From contig NC_020187.1 of assembly GCF_000315915.1 (NCBI RefSeq), positions 930,001 through 994,000 of the forward strand: DNA of 64,000 nt. The letters are read 5' to 3'. Below are positions 19,039 to 28,468 of this stretch, one piece after another. Under the pieces are notes generated by a model, which did no database searches, was not told the origin of the DNA, and saw nothing but the letters and a program-made list of their open reading frames with translations. Every line of letters starts with the position of its first letter. Positions within the stretch are counted from its first letter, which is position 1. The translations under genes and the position numbers were made by a program. This stretch comes from Henningerozyma blattae CBS 6284. Lineage: Eukaryota; Ascomycota; Saccharomycetes; Saccharomycetales; Saccharomycetaceae.

Positions 19039-20338
19039 ATGAATTAAATAGTTGCATTAACTCAATCAATCTGAAATATTATTTTACTGTGATTGCCTTG
19101 TTGATGGTCTTCTTACAATGTAGTTTTCAGATAATTGTAGTTATCTTCGTGACGATAGTAACATAGAAAAATAAACTATGGGATCTCTATATAGCTTGAT
19201 TCAATACAGAACTTTTTTAAAATAAAGTTGTTTTTTTTATTTCTACTTTTCTTTTCTTGATTTCCTTCAAGGCGTGTTTTGGGTTTGTTTGAAGATGGTT
19301 TGGCGTTTCTCTTGCTCAAACCGAGATGGTGCGATCTGATAGCGCAGCTCAGCGGGTATGTACATTGGAGAATTTGAGTAAGATTGTATAAAAAATGTAT
19401 GAAGTAAAACTATTAGCTTTAGTTACTAATTCTTTAAAAATTTCTGAATTTTAGCTTAATATTGTAATTATTTGATCAAGAAAAATGGAACTATATATAA
19501 AAGCTTCAAGCTTGATATATTAAGGTTGAAGATGTAAGAATGAAACAATACTCAATTCCAAAAGAGATAGCACTTACAGGTAAACATTAATTATATACCA
19601 CAGATAAAATATATTCAATAAATATCGAAGATATTTTTACTTTTAAAAACTTAGCAGTATATACATCTATAATTAAATTTCATTATTCCTCGAGTAAAAT
19701 TTTATTATGAAATATAATGTCATGTAATTGAAGTATTATCTTCCTTAAATAGATACAGTTGTCAACTATGGTTTTTATTTATTATATGTTTAAGCTTTAA
19801 GATATGATATTGTTCATTGTTTAGTAACATGTCAAAATAAGATAAGTTTTCCATTTATATTTTGACCCTTTATCCCCTCTTAAGAGAGGTGAGTTTGCTT
19901 TGCTTTACAAAATTCGTTACTTGCATTTTTTTTATTTATTTTACTTGCTATGCAAGAGTTTTCTATTTAACTTAGAATTATAAGTAACTTCTTGTATTTG
20001 TAGAATACAAATGATATCATACAAAAGACCAAAAAAATATTATATCTGTAATTGATAATTTTTTAAATATGCTATAAATATATGTAAAACAGAGTCAATA
20101 TAGTACTAAATAGATAGTATGAAAAGGTATTAATATTTGCTTATAACGCTTCTTGTTGTTAAGGGATCGAGGTATCTTTAAATAGTTTTGCTTAGTCTCC
20201 CCTTTAATGATTAAAACTTAGCTTTATTGCCTAATATTTCACAAAGAGTGGATTTTCCATCAATTATATTAAACGAAATAACATAGTACAAATACCGTTA
20301 TATTTACAAATACAATAAAAGAATGTTAAAACAACAGT
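19039..20338. other. Intergenic KAR3 promoter / PPT1 3' flank, with an intron-like signal
   Basis: The first 330 bp upstream of KAR3 are relatively GC-rich. At 19326 an ATG opens ten codons (MVRSDSAAQR) that end at GTATGT (19356-19361). TACTAAT (19424-19430) and a TAG (19452-19454) follow with normal yeast intron spacing, but downstream sequence stops within seven codons. The rest is AT-rich with a CCTCTTAAGAGAGG palindrome near 19875. No other gene seen. Confidence 0.4.
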
Positions 20339-21877
20339 TTAGAAGCCAAGGCCACCGTTCGAATAAGCCATTGGTTTAATATCTGGATGTTTGGAAGCAC
20401 CAAAGGTTTCGACGATCAGATTTTCATCATCGTTACCATTTTGTAATAGTATACCATTTTTTGGTACAACATGAATAATACCACCCAAGTTACCTTGTGA
20501 ATCACAATAATGAGGAGCACTGAAAACTGTTACTAATTTATCGTTGTGCTCAAATTGAACACCCCCCATACGTACTTCATGAGATCTAAAGATCTTACGT
20601 AATTTATTTCTTTTCAAATAATCAGCAGTAATGTCTGGACCAAATGCAAAACCCAACCCACGTTGAGATGGGCCAAATCCGTCAGTAATTTGTGGATCAG
20701 ACCACAATAATTCCATAAATAGCCCTTCTCTTGGAGGTTGAGCGAATCTATCAATTTTTTTAATATCCTCCAGAGTAGAATCAATATTACTTGGCAAACC
20801 ACCATGCATTACCAGATAATCATTATTAATAACCGTAGCTAGAGGTAATGCTTCGAAACTTTGAGAAAACAAATCAAATATACGTTTGGAATATTTATAT
20901 TTACATTCATCTTCAAAGCCGTAAATTTTATTCATATTATCAGTCTCATGATTACCTCTATTCAAATAGAAATTTTTTGGATACAAAATCTTTAATGAAT
21001 AAAATAATAATGCAACTTCACATGACCATGAACCACGATCAACAAAATCACCATTAAATAAATAGGTATGGTCTAAGCTGACTTTACCATACTTCTTAAA
21101 GATGTTTAAAACATCGAAAAATTGACCGTGTGTATCACCACAAACAGAAATTTTCTTTTCTGGAGTTTCAACATTAGATAACTCCACTAACGATGGCTCT
21201 TCTCTAAACAATCTAGCAGCGTGTGAAATAATAGAGGCAGCATATTTTTTTGGCATTGTATGACTCTTGATGAAATATTCTTCGACCATTGTCCCAATAA
21301 ATTCTTCAGACATATTTGTGACTTCTGCACCTGCAGGTTTGCCATTCTTATCTGTTAATTGCTTAATATCTAATTTTGGCCCAGTCCAGTTGGTTAAATC
21401 AGCATTAGAATCAAAAGTTTCTAAATTTAGAGTTAAATAAAGATTAACCTTCTGCTGTTCTTCACCACCTATGGCTTTCTTAAATCTTTCTTCACGAATA
21501 AATTTTTCACATACGTCTAAGCCTCTCTTAGCAGTTGCATCATTTGGTTTAGAAGCTAAAACAATTTTCAAATCCTTCTGTGCATTTTTAAACTCTAATA
21601 GCCCAATATATGACATACCACGTCTGTGATAAGCTTTAATATTTTTTGGGTCTATCTCTAACGCCTTATCACAATCATTGATACCGCTTTGAAAATTATC
21701 CATTTTCAAATGGCCCATAGCCCTGTTTGAAAAATAAATTGAAACAGTATCATCTAACTTAATAGCTTCAGTATATAATTCAATGGCACCTGGGTAGTCC
21801 TGGGTTTTGATGGCATCATTGCCTCGGTTCTTAAATTCTAAGGCTTTGGCAGCATCAGCAGCAGAAGGTTTTGTCAT
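20339..21877 (-). CDS. PPT1: TPR-containing serine/threonine phosphatase (PP5 family) Ppt1
   Basis: The ATG at 21877 (MTKPSAADAAKALEFKNRG) gives 512 residues, the family length (513 in S. cerevisiae); a TTG two codons earlier is ignored. Three tetratricopeptide repeats occupy residues about 10-120 (KNRGNDAIKTQDYPGAIELY, then NRAMGHLKMDNFQSGINDCD), the Hsp90/Hsp70-docking part. The metallophosphatase core follows with GDTHGQ, GDFVDRGSWS, RGNHET and SAPHYCDSQGN, covering the metal ligands and the catalytic His. It dephosphorylates Hsp90. Position fits YGR123C; ASN2, the next gene in S. cerevisiae, is absent. Confidence 0.97.
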   Translation of the reverse strand: MTKPSAADAAKALEFKNRGNDAIKTQDYPGAIELYTEAIKLDDTVSIYFSNRAMGHLKMDNFQSGINDCDKALEIDPKNIKAYHRRGMSYIGLLEFKNAQKDLKIVLASKPNDATAKRGLDVCEKFIREERFKKAIGGEEQQKVNLYLTLNLETFDSNADLTNWTGPKLDIKQLTDKNGKPAGAEVTNMSEEFIGTMVEEYFIKSHTMPKKYAASIISHAARLFREEPSLVELSNVETPEKKISVCGDTHGQFFDVLNIFKKYGKVSLDHTYLFNGDFVDRGSWSCEVALLFYSLKILYPKNFYLNRGNHETDNMNKIYGFEDECKYKYSKRIFDLFSQSFEALPLATVINNDYLVMHGGLPSNIDSTLEDIKKIDRFAQPPREGLFMELLWSDPQITDGFGPSQRGLGFAFGPDITADYLKRNKLRKIFRSHEVRMGGVQFEHNDKLVTVFSAPHYCDSQGNLGGIIHVVPKNGILLQNGNDDENLIVETFGASKHPDIKPMAYSNGGLGF

Positions 21878-24204
21878 ATTCAAATAACAGGAAGGCCTGA
21901 TAAATTTATAATTTAAGATAAGACAGAAGAATAAGCGCTAACTTTAACAAGCATGCATACTATTGAGGTTGAAAAATTTAAAAGAATATTTCTTACAGCC
22001 ATTAATTTGTAGTACACTTGTTTTTTTTTCCGATGACCTACTACGATCTCAGGAATAAAAATGTTGATGTACGTAAGCCGAAGTAGCCAGAAAGAATAAT
22101 GTCATGAAAAGTATATAAAAAAGAATCACAAATACCTTTAATCTGTGAAACGTCATTATCCCTATGGTAAAATATCTTCTTCTAAAAGATTGATTTGTTC
22201 ACTTGAGATATTTTCAAGAAGTAAATAAAATATAGGAAAAAATAAATACTAGGTTTGAGTCTCAAAAACTTGGTGTCACAAAATCATAACTTAGTTATTA
22301 TGTCAAATTTATCAATGCATGATATTAGATAATTATTTGTCTCCATTTTTGTATTACAAGAATCTTATAATAAGACATATCTTAAACGAACTCGCTCGTA
22401 TTGTAGTGGTAGCTTTATCTAGGCCACTAAAAGGTTTCTCAATATAGTTACATATTCAGCTCGAACTAATCCCATGCGATTTGCCTCTAAAATACTCAGG
22501 TAAAAATTAAAAAAAAAGTAATAGCATAGTAACCTAATTTTTGGCTTCTGGAAGCAATAATTTTATAGAAGTTTTTTATTTTTCTCAACGAAACATTGAA
22601 CACTGAATTAGCTCAGAAGTGAGCGTATTCAATCTACGAATGTTTAATAATTGCTGAATTTGAAAATGTTACCAAAATCTTTTTCCTAGTTTTTCTATTG
22701 GAATAAATTGTGTTTGAGTACGTTATAATATATAGAATAAGTACAGGTAACAAAGCGCAGCATATATAATGCTTAAATAGAAATTAGTGACTTCTTATAG
22801 GACTTCACTCCGCTTTTTTTATTATGAATTTTGTGCAGTCATAACTAATTCAGTTCGGTAGCAAGCGAACAATCATTCACTTAGGTCATTTATATTGTGC
22901 TGAATGAGATTGAAAAATAATTATAGAGTTTTCACAAATAAACTAGATAAATTAGACTTTTTTAGTACCATTTTTATGCAATATATAGCTATAGTATTTT
23001 GAGAACAGAAATGACATTGATTTACATTTAATACTATAATATTTTTTCACTACCAACTTTCAAGATATAAAGAAATGAAAAATAATATTTTAATGATTTT
23101 GAATTTACTGAATATGACGGCCCAGGCTCGTCCTTGTAAAAGTTGCGATATTCCTAACTATTATATAAATTTATCGGAAGTATAAGTCGTATTAACACTG
23201 GAGTCCGACAATAGTTACAGGGTAATTCTGTTGTTAATAGTAAAGTTATATTATAGAAACCCCCTACCCTTCTAAGTAGGAAAAAAATATACTAAAATTA
23301 ATATAAAAAATACGAACTTATAAATCAAATTAATGTATACTATTTATACGTTTTATTTTGGAACATGAAGACTTAATTCATAACTAATATCAGATGGAAC
23401 AATTTTCATTTAGGATACCTGTTTAGTATATCATGCGATTTACAACAAGAGAATATTACGATACATCAAGTATTTTAAAAGTAAATCATATCAAAAAAGT
23501 ATTACTCCGTTAGTTAATTTTAAAGTGTATGAATTATCCAATTGGAATTTTACTACTAGTATTGTTTGAAAACTATACCCTTCTTCTATCCTGAACAAGT
23601 AATTATTCCTTGCTTACATATAAGGATCTGTTATATCTAGTAACATTAATCTTCAACATAAATATTTAAGTAAATCTATCATTGAATGTTTTATTTTTAG
23701 TACAGAGTATAAAGAAAGTATCGTTTAATAAGTATTGTTTTATAATAACTAAAGGGGCCAGGAATACTTGTTTATGTTTGAAAAGTATTTTGGAAGGTTA
23801 TTATGGTAGTAAAAAAAAAACCAAATGAAAATGCCAAATTAAAAACAAAATAATATTTTTAATAAATAAACATAAATAGTTAATAGAAAAGATATATATC
23901 TTTAATTTAAAATTCAAATTATTATAAACTATTTTTCTTTTTAAAAAACCATAAGATATATTCCAAGACTAACCAAAATAATCAGTTTTTCATAAATTTT
24001 ATACTATAATCTTAAGTTATTAAAGTTCCTTTGAAATATATATTTTCTGTTGTAGCCTAGCTTAGGAATAAAATTTTTTTATTAATATTACTTTAAAAGA
24101 AACTTTAGGGGAAATTTAAATCTTAGCTTTAGAATAGTTTTATTAAAAAATATAATAATTATAATACTAGTTATTGTACTATGTAAATAACTAATTTGGA
24201 AGTA
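21878..24204. other. Gene-free stretch left of the LTR pair
   Basis: 2.3 kb of AT-rich DNA with no protein-coding frame of note. Around 23110-23540 there are weak similarities to the LTR at 24637-25053: the string CCCCTACCCTT-TAAGTA at 23259-23279 matches 24782-24800, and AGACTTAA...CATAA near 23369 matches 24876. This suggests an old, eroded LTR. An exact match to the S. cerevisiae origin core (ATTTACATTTA) is at 23020-23030. Breakpoint between the PPT1 and NUP60 blocks. Confidence 0.4.
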
Positions 24205-24209
24205 ACTTT

Positions 24210-24631
24210 TGTCGTAGACATATGCTAAACAATAAAAAGTAATGTTCTCAAGTTTAGGCTTTAAGCAAACGATCACGTAATCCGATGACTACGAGTCATA
24301 CAGTCGTACAGTCGTACGTTCACGCAATTATATGACTATGAGTCATAATATTATGCAATTGTGCAATTGCTTGACAAGTTAATAAACTAATATTCAGGAT
24401 AAATAGTTCTATTTGAAAACGTATAAATAGGGCTACTTATCCATCAAGAATTCATAAGTTTATAGTTCGTTCATACTAATTTTATAGTTATAAGAAAAAC
24501 AAGTTATTATTTAAGTACAAGTGGTACTCTAGCTTTTAGTGTAAAAGTCCAATAACTCAAGAATAGTTCAGGTTTGTGTAAACCCTAAGCCCTTATAGTA
24601 TTATTAGTATTGTCCCGAGATGATTACAACA
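24210..24631 (+). mobile_element. Older Ty3/sigma-like solo LTR
   Basis: 422 bp starting TGTCGTAG (one change from TGTTGTAG) and ending ACAACA, between ACTTT repeats. A TATA motif (GTATAAATAG, near 24422) is followed by CATAAGTTTATAGTTC, which is shared with the neighbouring LTR, as is TATAGTATTATTAG near the 3' end. The 5' (U3-like) half differs from the neighbour and contains inverted GACT/AGTC repeats (GATGACTACGAGTCATAC, TATGACTATGAGTCATA). The Ty3 class is inferred from the TGTTGTA...ACAACA ends, the 5-bp duplication and the tRNA-linked site. Confidence 0.75.
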
Positions 24632-24636
24632 ACTTT

Positions 24637-25053
24637 TGTTGTAGAAGAGATCGACTTTATACTCATCTACAAGTTGCTAACTAGAAATTGTACACAACAC
24701 TGAGCAGCTGCTAGTTGCATCCCTGTGAATATCTGTTCGATGCATAATCTTTATTAGTTAGCCAGCATTGCTCAAACTGTGCACCCCTACCCTTGTAAGT
24801 AAGTTTATAAACAGACCAATTAAAGTAAAATGGAAAAGCTGGCGTTGACCTTTGAAAAGTATTTAAAGGCCAGCTTTTCAGACTTAAGACATAAATTTAT
24901 AGTTCTTTTATATAGTTATTTAGTTTAAGAAGAACAACAATTATATATTCGTAAGTTCGAAGGATTAACTGGTGTTAAGTTAATAAGATTGTTAAGTTTG
25001 GTTTTTGGTAGTTACTATTTAAGTGTATAGTACTACTAAGTTGGTTTGCAACA
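24637..25053 (+). mobile_element. Younger Ty3/sigma-like solo LTR upstream of tRNA-Pro
   Basis: 417 bp with perfect TGTTG...CAACA ends (TGTTGTAG to TTGCAACA) and flanking ACTTT. It ends exactly 16 bp before the first base of the tRNA gene; S. cerevisiae sigma/Ty3 elements insert 16-19 bp upstream of tRNA genes, guided by TFIIIB. There is no internal coding region or primer-binding site, so it is a solo LTR left by LTR-LTR recombination. Homology with the preceding LTR is confined to the 3' half. Confidence 0.82.
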
Positions 25054-25069
25054 ACTTTCAACAAAAAGA

Positions 25070-25157
25070 GGGCGTGTGGTCTAGTGGTATGATTCTCGCT
25101 TTGGGTATTTCAACACAAATATGCGAGAGGCCCTGGGTTCAATTCCCAGCTCGCCCC
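25070..25157 (+). tRNA. tRNA-Pro (anticodon TGG) with a 16-nt intron
   Basis: Acceptor arm GGGCGTG...CTCGCCC plus discriminator C. The A box is in TGTGGTCTAGTGGTAT and the B box in GGGTTCAATTCCC. The anticodon stem CTCGC/GCGAG encloses TGG at 25102-25104. The intron is 25106-25121, just 3' of position 37, as in S. cerevisiae tRNA-Pro(UGG). A TTTTCTTTTC terminator tract follows at 25158. Its splicing would need the endonuclease whose Sen34 subunit is encoded 13 kb away. Confidence 0.97.
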
Positions 25158-25830
25158 TTTTCTTTTCGCAACATATCACTGATCACGTGACGTTTTTTTA
25201 AAAAGCATATATAAGAACAAAATTTTCCTTTTTGATAGTCTAGAGTCATTACAGTAATGAAATTCGTTTAGTCATCGTTATTGCTTAGGCATTTAGAAAT
25301 TTCAGATACTTTTTAATTTATAATAACTGGGCTATATCAAAATAAATTATTTTCTAGAAATATTTCTTCTCTAACTTATTATAACCCATGCATCAGATGT
25401 AAAATATTACAACTGAAGACTTGTCCTTCATTTAGTATCACGTGATAAAGCTATAGTCTCTTAGACATTTTAACTTATTTTTGATAGTCAAGGGTATATA
25501 TGCTAGTAGTAAATTTGGAGTTGTATATAGGATATTATCATTGATAATTGCCAAATATTTATATGCTTAGAGATTAACATATTTCACATTTCGATAATCT
25601 CTCTGGCAAATATATAGCTTACTTGCGCATATTTAGATTACCCGAAGTAAAAAAAATAACTCCATAAAAAATAAATACCAAGCGTCTTTAAAATATATAC
25701 TATTTCTTCCAAATAGTCTTAACATATTAATCAAAACCGATTGAATACTTGGGAATATTGCTTATATAGCTTAGCGAAAAGCATTAACTATCGTGCTTTT
25801 TTTCTTCTTTTTTTAGACAAATTTAAAAAC
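25158..25830. other. Intergenic: tRNA to NUP60
   Basis: Two Cbf1-type ATCACGTG sites at 25182-25189 and 25437-25444. A string TATTTAGATTACCCGAAGTAAAAAAAA (about 25629-25656) superficially resembles the yeast centromere CDEIII element. The DNA between is only about 74% AT, below what CDEII needs. No gene seen; the frame open before the NUP60 ATG starts at a TTG (25741). Confidence 0.4.
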
Positions 25831-28176
25831 ATGCCTGTTAGACAATCGAAATCTCATCGCACGTCAAGATCCCAAGCTCCATATAGAGGACCAATCATTA
25901 AGACCATCCCCAAGAAGAATTCATTCAAATTTTTATCAAAACTACAGTCGTTGTTACCTTGGAATTCTAAAATTAAACAACAGAATACCACTCTTCCTAA
26001 CGGTAAGAAATCTAATGAAGAACCTAAAGATTTCGGAAACATAACTGACCAACCTTCAGACTTGACAAAAGACATTATAGAGACCATACCTGGCGGGTTT
26101 TTTAATTCAAATAATCATAACTTAGTAGCCACTTCTGTCAAAATACCCAAGAATTCTATAACCACAAGAAGAAGAGAAGATATTGAATCATCTTCTGACG
26201 ATAGTGATTATTATAATGATGATGAGACTAACGTAAAGGCTACAAATGACACATTAGCAAGGTTTTTCAGCGATAAAGGTGATCGTGAATTATCAGAGAT
26301 TGAAAGAGCAGGCGTCATTGCATTACTGGAACCAAAAAGAGATCATACAAGGAGACTGAGAAAGATGAGAAAAATTTCGAGAGAAAGTACTCTATTATTA
26401 GATAATAATGATGTTTCGATGGATAATAATAACTCGTCTAATTTAATGGTCTTAAAGAGCTCTGCTGATATATCATCTTTTTCACCACCAACTTTTCACC
26501 CATCTTTCGATAAGTCAACTGATGATGGCTCAAGAACTATGGTGAATACCCAAGCTAAAAGACGTGTTTTTGACTATAATAGTTTACCAGCACCTTATAA
26601 GACAACTGTTTATAAATATAGTTCTGTTGGCACTCCACAAACCTTGAGCACCATCCATCCCCCAGCTTCTTCAGATACTAGTACCTCAATTGATACCTTC
26701 AATTCTTATAAATCTCCATCTAATGATAAAAACCAACCTCCAAAAAAAATTACTGTAGCAGCATCTGCATTATTGACTTTACTAGATAATAACTCGGAAA
26801 AGAAAGCTGAAAACAATTCTAAATTGGCAAATCCATACACTTCTAGTAACAGAGATTTAATTAATAAACACAAAGTTAATCAAACAAACTCTAGATTACA
26901 TGGATTAAAAGATACCTCATCAACAAATGGATCGACATTACCATCTCTTACTTCATTACCAAATGAAAATGGTACTCCTTTTGCTGGATCAGTTACTTCA
27001 GAATCTAAAACAAAAATCAATGATTCAATTGAATTAACTGCAGCTAATACTAAAAATAGTCAACTTGATTCTACTGCTAAAAAACCAAATACAAACTCTC
27101 TATTTGGTAATAAGTCTAATGCATCAACATCAAACTCAACTGCACCAATTTCATTTGATAAATATAAGCCAAATAAACCTTCTTCATTAAGGTCTAGTGT
27201 TGTAGCAACAACTCCTTCTCCAGAAAAGATATCTCACGATACTAAAAATAAGAATCCAGAAAGTCCAATCATGAAAACTTCATCATCCTTTAATTTTACT
27301 TTTAAAAAACAAGAAGACAGTAAGGATGAAGACCAAAGTAAGAAAAATTCACCATTGTTTTCTGTTGAGAAAATTATCAATAAACAATCCACACCTATCC
27401 TTTTTAGTACTGACACATCCACTACAACCAACACCACCAATGCCCAAAGTAAACCATTTTCTTTTATCAATGAGAAAGGTGAGAATAAGGATGATGTTTC
27501 AAAAACTGATATTACAGCGAAGCAAGATGGCTCCACTAAACCAAAATTCTCATTTGGCCAGGCTGGTTTAAATAATACTAACAAAGATTCCTCTGTTATA
27601 GAGTCCACTACAAAACCAACTTTTTCTTTCGGTTCATTTAGTGATAATAATAAAATCGAAGAAGACTCCAGCTTAAAAAACGAAGTTGCTCCAATGAAGC
27701 CATCCTTCAATTTTAGCTTTAAACGGACTTCTGATAAAAAAGAAAATCTAAATAATACTGATGATATTAATAGTAGTTCAACTAGTAAACCATCAGTTTC
27801 ATTTGGCTTCTCATCAGCAACTAATAATGTAAAAATTAGCGAAAAGAATTCTGAAGAAACAACAGATAAATCCAAACAAATATTTTCTTTTGGAACCTCA
27901 CCTGCTAACAATACCATTTCTCAACCATCAACTACAGAAAAGAAGGATGTATCAACTGTAAGTCAATCGTTTTTTAATAACTCCATTCCTGCAGCCAAAT
28001 CTAATAATTCTCCAATCTTTAATGACTCTCCAACTAGTACAGCTACTACTACCGCCACTACACCAACAGCAATTGCAACTAAATTCGACTTTGGTAATGC
28101 AATTGCATCTAATGTAGATAATAACTCTGTTGACGACTCCAAAGTTGAAGAGTATAGAATATTATTTAACTTTTAA
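25831..28176 (+). CDS. NUP60: FXF nucleoporin of the nuclear basket, Nup60
   Basis: The ATG at 25831 (MPVRQSKSHRTSRSQAPYR) gives 781 residues; the 30 upstream codons from a TTG are excluded. Diagnostic blocks shared with S. cerevisiae Nup60 (539 residues) are the basic N-terminus with APYRGPIIK, IPGGFFNS, ARFFSDKGDRELSEIERAGV, NSLPAPYKTTVYKYSS and a C-terminal VDDSKVEEYRILFNF. The second half carries spaced FSFG/FXF motifs (KFSFGQAG, TFSFGSF, SFNFSFK, SFGFSS). In the family, the N-terminus binds inner nuclear membrane and anchors Nup2 and the Mlp proteins. The extra length is Ser/Asn/Lys-rich spacer between FXF motifs. In S. cerevisiae this is YAR002W, beside CEN1. Confidence 0.95.
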   Translation: MPVRQSKSHRTSRSQAPYRGPIIKTIPKKNSFKFLSKLQSLLPWNSKIKQQNTTLPNGKKSNEEPKDFGNITDQPSDLTKDIIETIPGGFFNSNNHNLVATSVKIPKNSITTRRREDIESSSDDSDYYNDDETNVKATNDTLARFFSDKGDRELSEIERAGVIALLEPKRDHTRRLRKMRKISRESTLLLDNNDVSMDNNNSSNLMVLKSSADISSFSPPTFHPSFDKSTDDGSRTMVNTQAKRRVFDYNSLPAPYKTTVYKYSSVGTPQTLSTIHPPASSDTSTSIDTFNSYKSPSNDKNQPPKKITVAASALLTLLDNNSEKKAENNSKLANPYTSSNRDLINKHKVNQTNSRLHGLKDTSSTNGSTLPSLTSLPNENGTPFAGSVTSESKTKINDSIELTAANTKNSQLDSTAKKPNTNSLFGNKSNASTSNSTAPISFDKYKPNKPSSLRSSVVATTPSPEKISHDTKNKNPESPIMKTSSSFNFTFKKQEDSKDEDQSKKNSPLFSVEKIINKQSTPILFSTDTSTTTNTTNAQSKPFSFINEKGENKDDVSKTDITAKQDGSTKPKFSFGQAGLNNTNKDSSVIESTTKPTFSFGSFSDNNKIEEDSSLKNEVAPMKPSFNFSFKRTSDKKENLNNTDDINSSSTSKPSVSFGFSSATNNVKISEKNSEETTDKSKQIFSFGTSPANNTISQPSTTEKKDVSTVSQSFFNNSIPAAKSNNSPIFNDSPTSTATTTATTPTAIATKFDFGNAIASNVDNNSVDDSKVEEYRILFNF

Positions 28177-28468
28177 AATAGAGAGCAAACTTACATATAA
28201 TTGTACCATATATAACAATGATGAGTGAAACATTCTCACTGCCCTTTCAGATATATTGAATTTTCTGAAAGTATATATTTATATTTACGCTGTATACTTA
28301 ATTGTGCATTAATAATCAAATTTAAAAAGGTATTTAGCTTTGCAAAGAATCAATCATAGAAATGTAGCGCCTGGTAATATTGTGCTTTTTTGTCAATTAA
28401 TTTATAAACATATCGTATACATATCTAAGGTAAAAATACTATCTTGACCTAGAAAATTATGTATTTAT

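Larger units (their letters stand above)
24205..25058 (+). repeat. Triplicated 5-bp target-site duplication ACTTT bracketing two LTRs
   Basis: ACTTT occurs at 24205-24209, 24632-24636 and 25054-25058, exactly outside, between and after two LTRs. One duplication flanks each element, with the middle copy shared, as expected if a second element entered the same site used by the first. Confidence 0.85.

Noticed and set aside
22420..22500. tRNA-like string with TAGTGGTAGC and, on the other strand, AGTTCGAGCT
   Set aside because: The A-box-like and B-box-like pieces are on opposite strands and no cloverleaf can be formed.
23020..23030. ATTTACATTTA, an exact match to the S. cerevisiae origin core
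   Set aside because: Eleven AT-rich bases occur often by chance in this DNA and origin rules for this species are unknown.
25437..25656. CDEI-like ATCACGTG followed by a CCGAA-containing CDEIII-like string
   Set aside because: About 185 bp apart with only about 74% AT between, and the CDEIII-like string needs a gap to match; not enough to call a point centromere.
25741..25830. 30-codon N-terminal extension of NUP60
   Set aside because: Starts at TTG; Nup60 proteins begin with a basic segment like the one at the ATG 25831.
27234..27917. 227-codon minus-strand frame opposite NUP60
   Set aside because: Antisense shadow of the FXF-repeat coding sequence; no independent features.
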